A stretch of 52,818 nt of DNA from Lachnospiraceae bacterium (GTDB lineage Bacteria; Bacillota; Clostridia; Lachnospirales; Lachnospiraceae). Positions within the stretch are counted from its first letter, which is position 1. Each line of letters begins with the position of its first letter. Positions 47,242 to 52,818 of the stretch are shown piece by piece. Location: assembly GCA_024405155.1 (NCBI GenBank), contig JAKSPC010000009.1, forward strand, positions 1 through 52,818. The letters are read 5' to 3'. The position numbers and the translations under genes were made by a program. The notes beneath the pieces were generated by a model. The model worked only from the letters and a program-made list of their open reading frames with translations, had not been told where the DNA came from and ran no database searches.

Positions 47242-48867
47242 TTACTGTTTCACCAGTTTGATGATGTAAATGCTGTCATCGATCGCGCTCTTTACAGTCT
47301 CGATCTTATAAGTCACGGAATCGTAAGTGACAGTTGTCTTTCCGTTGTTAACGGCACTTGCTGCCTGTGCGGGAGCAACCAGGGAGGAATCCGCGATGTA
47401 GATCACGCCTTCTTTTACCACATAGTAGCTGCCGTCGGAATCTGCAACGTATCCCTTTGTCACTTCTGTACCGGCTACGGAAAGAAGTGCATAATTCTTG
47501 CTGTTGTATCCGTAGGTCTTAACGATCTCATATCTGAGTTCATCGGAGGCTTTAAGAAGGTAACCGTTTCTGTAATATCTCTTTGCAGAGGAGTTGTAAC
47601 CGTCGGTAAGCTTTCCTGTCTTGTCTACATTCAGTGTGTAGGTGTCATCCAGGAATTCCTGTGAGAAGGTAACGCTCTTCTTTAAGGAACCATCGTTTGC
47701 CTCATCGCCGGAGAAGTAGTAAATGCTGGAATATTTTCTGCTTTCATCGGCAAGCCAGTCAGCAAGCTTGACAGCAGAAGTGGAAACCTTCACTGCATCG
47801 GTAGCATCAAGAATGCTGTCCGCTTTTTCATCAAAGGTAAGAGCTACCATACCGGAAAGCATCTTGGAGGCGTTGTCATCATCCTCGGGTGCCTTGAATG
47901 CATAGAACTTTCCATTGATCTTGTATACGCCGGCCTTGTAAATGGCGGCACCGGTATTGTCAAACCAGAACCATCTCTTGGTACCGTCGATATAGTCAGC
48001 GCCGGCAGTGGATTCGGGCGTTGTGTATACCCAGCCCTTCTTTACCAGTTTACCGTCATCGGAACCGCCGAAATACTGTGCGACGGGAATCGTGGCTTCG
48101 CCGTCGGAAATGCTTGCGGTATTCCAGCCGGTCTTCATGAAACCTTCTGAGGTAAAGTAGTATCTTACGCCGCCGGCAAGGTAGCCGTTCTCATTGGCAA
48201 CAGCTCTGATGCCGGAAGACTGGTACCAGGTCCAGTACGTATCGCTGTCATCATAAGCGGTGGAGCTTCCATCCAGAGTCTCCTTGACCCATTCGGACTT
48301 TCTGACATAACCGTCTTCATTGGAACCGCAGTAATAGGTGTATGAGGAGCCTGCGGTAAGAGCCACACTGTTATCAGCGGTCATCTGATGCGCGGCAGCA
48401 TCCACGTAGCCGAACAGCATCTTGCCGTTTTCATCGAAGAAATAGTATTTGCCGTCGATCTGCTTCTTGGAGGAGTTTCCTTTCGCTGCTTTTCCGTTGG
48501 AATCAAACCAGTACCATCTGAAATCCACGCCGAGTTCTTCCTGATCCACCTCGTCTGCCGGGACCCGGACCCACTGACTGGTGACCTTGGCGCCGTCAGC
48601 ACCGCACCAGTAATAGTTGCCGTCAGTCTCCACGAGAGTGTTGGTCACCATGTAGCCGTCTTCGCCAAGATAGTAGTAGTTAACGGTGCCATCAGCATTC
48701 GTGTCTTTTTCCCATGTCATGTACTCCCTGTTGCCATAGGAATCCTCGTAGTAATAAAGGCCTTCCGCTTCCTTTACCCAGCCCTTTGCAAGGGTGGTGA
48801 ATGCGAATCCGGCTACGAGGAGTGCTGCTGCTGTGAGGATCACAGCAAGTTTTGTGTTCTTTCTCAT
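47242..48867 (-). CDS. Large choline-binding-repeat surface protein, gene 4
   Basis: A 541-residue paralogue of genes 1-3: signal peptide MRKNTKLAVILTAAALL, repeats from GWVKEAEGLYYYED, and the conserved C-terminal half (FSGDEANDGSLKKSVTFSQEF, YVADSDGSYYVV, SSLVAPAQAASAV). At DNA level its 5' end is clearly diverged from the identical block of genes 1-3, though a stretch around the signal cleavage site is conserved. It is GC-richer, closer to the flanking genome. The start is placed at 48867 by homology; ATG 48885 adds five residues. No ribosome binding site is seen before either. Possibly the ancestral or a silent copy. Confidence 0.85.
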   Translation of the reverse strand: MRKNTKLAVILTAAALLVAGFAFTTLAKGWVKEAEGLYYYEDSYGNREYMTWEKDTNADGTVNYYYLGEDGYMVTNTLVETDGNYYWCGADGAKVTSQWVRVPADEVDQEELGVDFRWYWFDSNGKAAKGNSSKKQIDGKYYFFDENGKMLFGYVDAAAHQMTADNSVALTAGSSYTYYCGSNEDGYVRKSEWVKETLDGSSTAYDDSDTYWTWYQSSGIRAVANENGYLAGGVRYYFTSEGFMKTGWNTASISDGEATIPVAQYFGGSDDGKLVKKGWVYTTPESTAGADYIDGTKRWFWFDNTGAAIYKAGVYKINGKFYAFKAPEDDDNASKMLSGMVALTFDEKADSILDATDAVKVSTSAVKLADWLADESRKYSSIYYFSGDEANDGSLKKSVTFSQEFLDDTYTLNVDKTGKLTDGYNSSAKRYYRNGYLLKASDELRYEIVKTYGYNSKNYALLSVAGTEVTKGYVADSDGSYYVVKEGVIYIADSSLVAPAQAASAVNNGKTTVTYDSVTYKIETVKSAIDDSIYIIKLVKQ

Positions 48868-48949
48868 AAATAGTAAATACTTCATGGATGTTTTGTGGCG
48901 GATCTGTGTTCATTCTGTGTTTTCCGGCAGGATTAAGCTTATTTTCAGC

Positions 48950-48992
48950 CTCCTGTATTATGATGTGGTCATCATAATACAGGAGACTTTTT
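48950..48992. promoter_or_regulatory. Perfect 16-bp hairpin covering the ribosome binding site of the SLH gene
   Basis: CTCCTGTATTATGATG (48950-48965) and CATCATAATACAGGAG (48970-48985) are perfectly complementary with a TGGT loop, followed by ACTTTTT. AGGAG at the 3' edge of the stem is the only ribosome binding site for the ATG at 48996. If transcribed whole, the site would be buried. The stem also contains TATTAT, a possible -10, in which case the dyad would act as a DNA operator. Confidence 0.8.
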
Positions 48993-48995
48993 GGT

Positions 48996-50060
48996 ATGAA
49001 GAAAAAACTATCTGTGATCCTGATCGCTGTCGCGCTGTGTCTGCTGATGTCATTTACGGCTCTGGCGGGCGCGAACTTTGACCTTCGGAAGAAGACCGTG
49101 GGACTTGCCGGCATCATGAATACCGGCGTCAACATGAATACGTTCGTGACCAGAGGAGAGTTTGCCAGGATGTTGGTGCTGGCATCGTCAAGCAGCGATA
49201 TTCTTTCCGCAGGCTGTACGGGAAACGTTTACGCGGACGTCCCGGCGACCGGCGAATATGCGTCCGCCATTAAGATCTGTGCGGAAAACAACTGGATGCG
49301 GGGAAATCTGGGCGGCGGCTTCAGCCCCGATCAGACGGTCACGTTGAATGACGCCGAACGGGCCATGCTCACGCTCTTAGGATATACCGATAAAGATTTT
49401 GAGGGCGACGTGGTGAACCGCCGGGCGGCAAAAGCCGATTCCCTCGCCCTTACCGAAAACGTGGCCCGAACACTTACGGAGGGGCTTACGTATGCAGACT
49501 GCATCAACATGTTTTACAATCTCATGCGCTGCAGTACCACCCAGGGGAAAGCTTACGTCACGGTGCTGGGGGGAAGCCTTACCGCCGACGGCGAGGTCAA
49601 CGCTCTGGGCATGACGGATAATGCTCTCAAAGGGCCGAAATATTTTACAAATGCCGGCTCTCTGGCAGACTGGCTTCCGTTCGAAAAATCTGCAGCCAGC
49701 GTATACATTGACGGAGAGGCATCAAGCTGGGCATCGCTTCAGAGCCTGATAAGCTCCGGCGCAGTCGTTTACTATTCCGCAAAAGCAAAGACCATCTGGG
49801 CATATTCCGTTGACGGCGGAATAAAGGAGACGGGAAAGGGAGCCATGCGGGGAACGATCACCAATATCCTGTATCAGTCATCCGGCACGCTTACGCCCTC
49901 CGGCGTGGAGATCGACGGCGTGGAATTCTCCCTGGATTCCTCGGATATGCAGTTCGCCTTCTCCATCTACGGAAGCGCCAGAGTCGGCGAAAAGATCACG
50001 GTGCTCTATACTGCCCGCGGTTCGTCAAAGCCTGTCGTGCTGGATTACATCTATGAATAA
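48996..50060 (+). CDS. Secreted S-layer-homology (SLH) domain protein
   Basis: A 354-residue exported protein. The signal peptide is MKKKLSVILIAVALCLLMSF (cleavage near residue 25). The N-terminal half has SLH-like modules (VTRGEFARMLVLAS, YADVPATGEYASAIKICAENNWMRG in parts, GFSPDQTVTLNDAERAMLTLLGY). The C-terminal half (about 220-354) is unassigned. SLH modules bind pyruvylated wall polymers. It is 35 bp from the adaptor protein gene and probably heads that operon. It is divergent from CBP gene 4. The 16-bp dyad at its ribosome binding site suggests tight control. Confidence 0.85.
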   Translation: MKKKLSVILIAVALCLLMSFTALAGANFDLRKKTVGLAGIMNTGVNMNTFVTRGEFARMLVLASSSSDILSAGCTGNVYADVPATGEYASAIKICAENNWMRGNLGGGFSPDQTVTLNDAERAMLTLLGYTDKDFEGDVVNRRAAKADSLALTENVARTLTEGLTYADCINMFYNLMRCSTTQGKAYVTVLGGSLTADGEVNALGMTDNALKGPKYFTNAGSLADWLPFEKSAASVYIDGEASSWASLQSLISSGAVVYYSAKAKTIWAYSVDGGIKETGKGAMRGTITNILYQSSGTLTPSGVEIDGVEFSLDSSDMQFAFSIYGSARVGEKITVLYTARGSSKPVVLDYIYE

Positions 50061-50095
50061 CCGTGGATGCAGCGTGTTGAATAAGTGAGGAAGAA

Positions 50096-51934
50096 ATGAG
50101 TAAATCGGAAGAAATCAAAGGATCCATGGAACCGGAAAATGAAGAGGCTTCTGTAAAAACCGGAGAGCACGGTTCCCGGAAGAGAAAAAAGAATAAAAAA
50201 GCGATCATTACGGCAATCGCGCTCATTGCCATCGCAGTGATCGCCGTCATCATGTGGCTGATCCTCCGAAAGAAAACGGCAGGGACAATCGCAGCCGCTG
50301 TAAAAACCACCACGGTGACAAAGGGGGATCTCACCTCCGAGATCTCCTCTTCGGGAACGATCACGGCGAAAAACAGCTACAGCATTACCTCCCTGGCCAC
50401 GGGAAAGATCGTGGAGGCGGATTTTGAAGAGGGCGACGTGGTGAAAAAAGGGCAGGTGCTTTACCGCATTGATGCCACTTCTGCCGAAACGGAGCTGAAA
50501 AACGCGAAAAACTCCTACGAGCGGGCCCGGGCAAACTATGAGGATGCCGTAAAGGAACTGGAAGAAGCGACCGTGCTTTATGAAGGCGGGGTGTACCGCG
50601 CCACCAGAGAGGGATACGTAAAAAAACTGTATATCGCATCGGGAGACAGAGTATCCGGCAATACCCAGCTTGCCGATATCTACAGCGAAAGCAGCATGAA
50701 GATCAAAGTGCCGTTCCTTTCTTCGGATGCCGCACAGATCGGAGCCGGAAACGATGCCGTGCTGACACTTTCCGATACGCTTGAACAGGTGGCCGGCCGG
50801 GTGGAGACGGTCAGCAGCATGACCGAGACCATTGAGGGCGGCAGGCTCGTGCGGCAGGTCACCATCCGCGTCGCCAATCCCGGAGGACTGACTGCCGGTC
50901 TTACCGCATCGGCTTCCGTGGGAGATCTGGTCTCTGCAGAGTCGGGCACTTTCGAGGCGGCCGTGGATACCCGGATGAATGCGGAACTTACGACACAGAC
51001 GGAAGTCGCCGAAGTGCTGGTTCACGAAGGAGACTACGTAAGCGTTGGCACGCCGGTGTTCCGTATGACGGATGCGTCCTACGATAAAGTGATACGAAGC
51101 TATTCGGACGCAGTGGACCAAGCCAGTGAAAAACTGGATTCTGCCGAAAGCAAATATGACCAGGCAGAGGAAAGTGCCGGCAATTATACCATCACGGCGC
51201 CGGTGGCGGGAAAGATCATCCGGAAGAATTACAAGGAAGGAGATAAGATCACCAGCTCCGGCGGTATGGCTTCCACGCTTTGCGAGATGTACGACATGAG
51301 CGAATATGTGTTTGAAATGTCCGTGGACGAACTGGATGTCCTGAACGTAAAGGAGGGACTTGCGGTCCGTATCGAAGCGGATGCTTTTTCCGGGCAGACC
51401 TTTACCGGAAAGGTGACGAACGTGAGTCTGGTGAGTTCGTCCCAGAACGGCGTTTCCACCTATCCCGTCACGGTGACACTGGATGATACCTGGTCGCTCC
51501 TTCCCGGCATGAACGTGGACGGATATATCATACTGGGAGAATCGAAGGATACGCTGATCGTATCCGCAGACGCCCTCATGCGTGGGAATCAGGTGTATGT
51601 GAAGGACGATACCGTAACGGAAAAGGTTGGCGTGGTGCCCGCAGGTTTCCGTGCCGCAGAGGTGGAGACCGGTCTTTCCAACGAAGACTACGTGGAGATA
51701 AAGAGCGGCGTGAGTGAAGGGGACGTGGTGTACCTTCCCGATACCTCCAGCGCCGTCACCTTCCAGATGCCCGGCTTTGGCGGCATGGAGGGAGGCATGG
51801 GCGGCGCAATGCCCGGAGCTGCCGGCGGCGCAGGAGGTGCCGGATCAGGCGGTGGGACCCGTCCCGGCGGATTTTCCGGCGGAAACGGCGGCAGTAACCG
51901 TGGCGGCGGAAACGGCGGAGGCATGTCACGATGA
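50096..51934 (+). CDS. HlyD/MacA-like membrane-fusion (adaptor) protein
   Basis: A 612-residue adaptor. It has a charged cytoplasmic N-terminus (1-36), one transmembrane segment (about 37-57), a barrel-sandwich/lipoyl half (GKIVEADFEEGDVVKKGQVLY in two parts) and a coiled-coil region (about 135-165). A second lipoyl-like and coiled-coil unit (about 300-365; APVAGKIIRKNYKEGD) and beta-barrel domains follow. A Gly/Met/Ser/Arg-rich tail (about 560-612) closes it. The duplicated lipoyl/coiled-coil arrangement is longer than in typical MacA. It is coupled by a 4-nt overlap to the ABC ATPase. Together with the following permease it forms a MacAB-like exporter. Confidence 0.88.
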   Translation: MSKSEEIKGSMEPENEEASVKTGEHGSRKRKKNKKAIITAIALIAIAVIAVIMWLILRKKTAGTIAAAVKTTTVTKGDLTSEISSSGTITAKNSYSITSLATGKIVEADFEEGDVVKKGQVLYRIDATSAETELKNAKNSYERARANYEDAVKELEEATVLYEGGVYRATREGYVKKLYIASGDRVSGNTQLADIYSESSMKIKVPFLSSDAAQIGAGNDAVLTLSDTLEQVAGRVETVSSMTETIEGGRLVRQVTIRVANPGGLTAGLTASASVGDLVSAESGTFEAAVDTRMNAELTTQTEVAEVLVHEGDYVSVGTPVFRMTDASYDKVIRSYSDAVDQASEKLDSAESKYDQAEESAGNYTITAPVAGKIIRKNYKEGDKITSSGGMASTLCEMYDMSEYVFEMSVDELDVLNVKEGLAVRIEADAFSGQTFTGKVTNVSLVSSSQNGVSTYPVTVTLDDTWSLLPGMNVDGYIILGESKDTLIVSADALMRGNQVYVKDDTVTEKVGVVPAGFRAAEVETGLSNEDYVEIKSGVSEGDVVYLPDTSSAVTFQMPGFGGMEGGMGGAMPGAAGGAGGAGSGGGTRPGGFSGGNGGSNRGGGNGGGMSR

Positions 51935-52656
51935 CGGAAAAGAAATGCAGGTATGAACATCTCATAGAGATGCGTGACATCTGCCGTTACTACGAGTCCG
52001 GCGACGAAACGGTGAAGGCAAATGACCATATCGATCTCATCATTGACGACGGGGAATTCGTCGCCATCGTCGGAAAATCGGGCTCGGGAAAGTCCACGCT
52101 CATGAACATCATCGGCGCGCTGGACGTTCCCACCTCCGGTGCGTATCTGCTGGGCGGAGAGGACGTAGGCGTTATGAATGAGAACCGTCTGGCAGACATC
52201 CGGAACCGGATGATCGGTTTTGTTTTTCAGCAGTATAATCTGCTTCCGAAAATGACTATCCTGGAGAACGTGGCACTTCCGCTTCTGTATGCCGGGCTGA
52301 AAAGGCAGCAGAGGACAGAGAGAGCCATGGAGGCGCTTTCCCGGGTGGAACTTTCGGATAAGGCGGCAAATTATCCGAATCAGCTTTCCGGCGGGCAGCA
52401 GCAGAGAGCCTCCATCGCAAGGGCGATCGCCGGCAGGCCGCAGATCCTTCTGGCGGACGAACCCACCGGTGCCCTTGATTCCCGGACCGGTGTGCGGATC
52501 CTGGAGTTTTTCAAAACACTGAACGAAGAAGGAAACACGGTCATCATGATCACTCATGACAGCTCCATCGCCCTGAAGGCCAGAAGGGTGGTCAGGATCG
52601 CGGACGGATGTATCGATTTTGACGGAAAGGCGGAGGACTATGCTCGAATTATTTAG
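51931..52656 (+). CDS. ABC exporter ATPase subunit (MacB/LolD type)
   Basis: A 241-residue ABC ATPase. Walker A is GKSGSGKS, the Q-loop is FVFQQYNLLP, the signature is LSGGQQQR, Walker B is ILLADEP, and the H-loop is MITHD. The sequence is of the MacB/LolD/FtsE class that pairs with MacB-like permeases. It overlaps the adaptor gene by 4 nt and the permease gene by 17 nt, so all three are one operon. Confidence 0.93.
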   Translation: MTEKKCRYEHLIEMRDICRYYESGDETVKANDHIDLIIDDGEFVAIVGKSGSGKSTLMNIIGALDVPTSGAYLLGGEDVGVMNENRLADIRNRMIGFVFQQYNLLPKMTILENVALPLLYAGLKRQQRTERAMEALSRVELSDKAANYPNQLSGGQQQRASIARAIAGRPQILLADEPTGALDSRTGVRILEFFKTLNEEGNTVIMITHDSSIALKARRVVRIADGCIDFDGKAEDYARII

Positions 52657-52818
52657 CCTCGCCCTGAAAAGCATATGGAGCAATAAACTGCGCTCCTTCC
52701 TCACCATGCTGGGCATTATCATCGGTGTGGCGTCGGTCATCATTCTGGTGAGTCTGGTGAACGGCTACATGAGCTATATGACGGACAGCTTCAACAACAT
52801 GGGGACCAATCAGATCAA
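52640..52818 (+). CDS. MacB-like ABC permease, 5' part only
   Basis: The start of a permease running off the window end. MLELFSLALKSIWSNKLRSF is followed by a transmembrane segment (LTMLGIIIGVASVIILVSL), the standard N-terminus of MacB/FtsX-type permeases. GGAGG lies 5 nt before the ATG. It completes the adaptor-ATPase-permease exporter; the substrate is unknown. Confidence 0.88.
   Translation, partial: MLELFSLALKSIWSNKLRSFLTMLGIIIGVASVIILVSLVNGYMSYMTDSFNNMGTNQI

Noticed and set aside
48868-48885. Upstream ATG giving CBP gene 4 five extra residues
   Set aside because: The three paralogues start at the equivalent of 48867, and the longer start also lacks a ribosome binding site.

Overview
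The window looks like a chromosomal accessory region of a Gram-positive, probably Lachnospiraceae-like Clostridia bacterium. This rests on clean sigma-A type promoters, strong AGGAGG ribosome binding sites, several secreted proteins built of choline/cell-wall-binding repeats, an S-layer-homology protein, a DUF5711 protein and a LicC-LicA type phosphocholine activation enzyme. No rRNA, tRNA or CRISPR array was seen. The species cannot be named from the sequence alone.

Layout. (1) 1-8514: an array of alternating inverted half-sites, a secreted choline-binding protein (CBP), a YdjI/YdjG/YdjH-like trio (SPFH, zinc-ribbon, TPM), a winged-helix/LicC/LicA fusion that should make CDP-choline, and a second CBP. 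(2) 8515-24900: a mosaic island. Its unit seems to be ATPase (DUF234 type) - large CBP - terminator - DUF3990/HTH pair - a slot gene - terminator - tyrosine recombinase on the opposite strand. It occurs twice. Copy A (8630-14857) has an intact CBP, HipBA-like genes in the slot and only the 3' stub of the recombinase, cut by a 5'-truncated group II intron. Copy B (17259-23011) has only the 3' remnant of its first CBP, a new CBP in the slot and an intact recombinase. A TnpB insertion sequence lies between the copies. A third CBP faces copy B from the other side of the recombinase. (3) 24892-32478: KAP NTPase, nucleotidyltransferase, DUF5711 protein, orphan histidine kinase divergent from a catalytically dead HtrA-like protein, and RlmD. 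(4) 32677-39807: IS remnants, a PHP/solute-binding-protein/ornithine-cyclodeaminase/RpiR cluster, RhuM and a stray RlmD C-terminus. (5) 39870-46071: housekeeping-like genes (CDF transporter, acetyltransferases, an MGMT fusion, CDP-alcohol phosphatidyltransferase, AzlCD) with a second half-site array. (6) 46145-52818: a second tyrosine recombinase beside a fourth CBP, an SLH protein, and a MacAB-like exporter that runs off the window.

How it fits together (inference). LicC-LicA supplies activated phosphocholine, which decorates surface polymers, and the CBPs dock on them. Four large CBP paralogues (10261, 20310, 24781, 48867) lie beside two tyrosine recombinases. Three of them share an identical 127-bp 5' end that begins exactly at the start codon, while their upstream sequences differ. 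Only the copy at 10261 has an obvious promoter plus a good ribosome binding site. This is the layout expected of a surface-protein switching system, and it is the main candidate for something undescribed here. The associated ATPases and the DUF3990/HTH pairs, whose operators have diverged, may stabilise the island or defend the cell.
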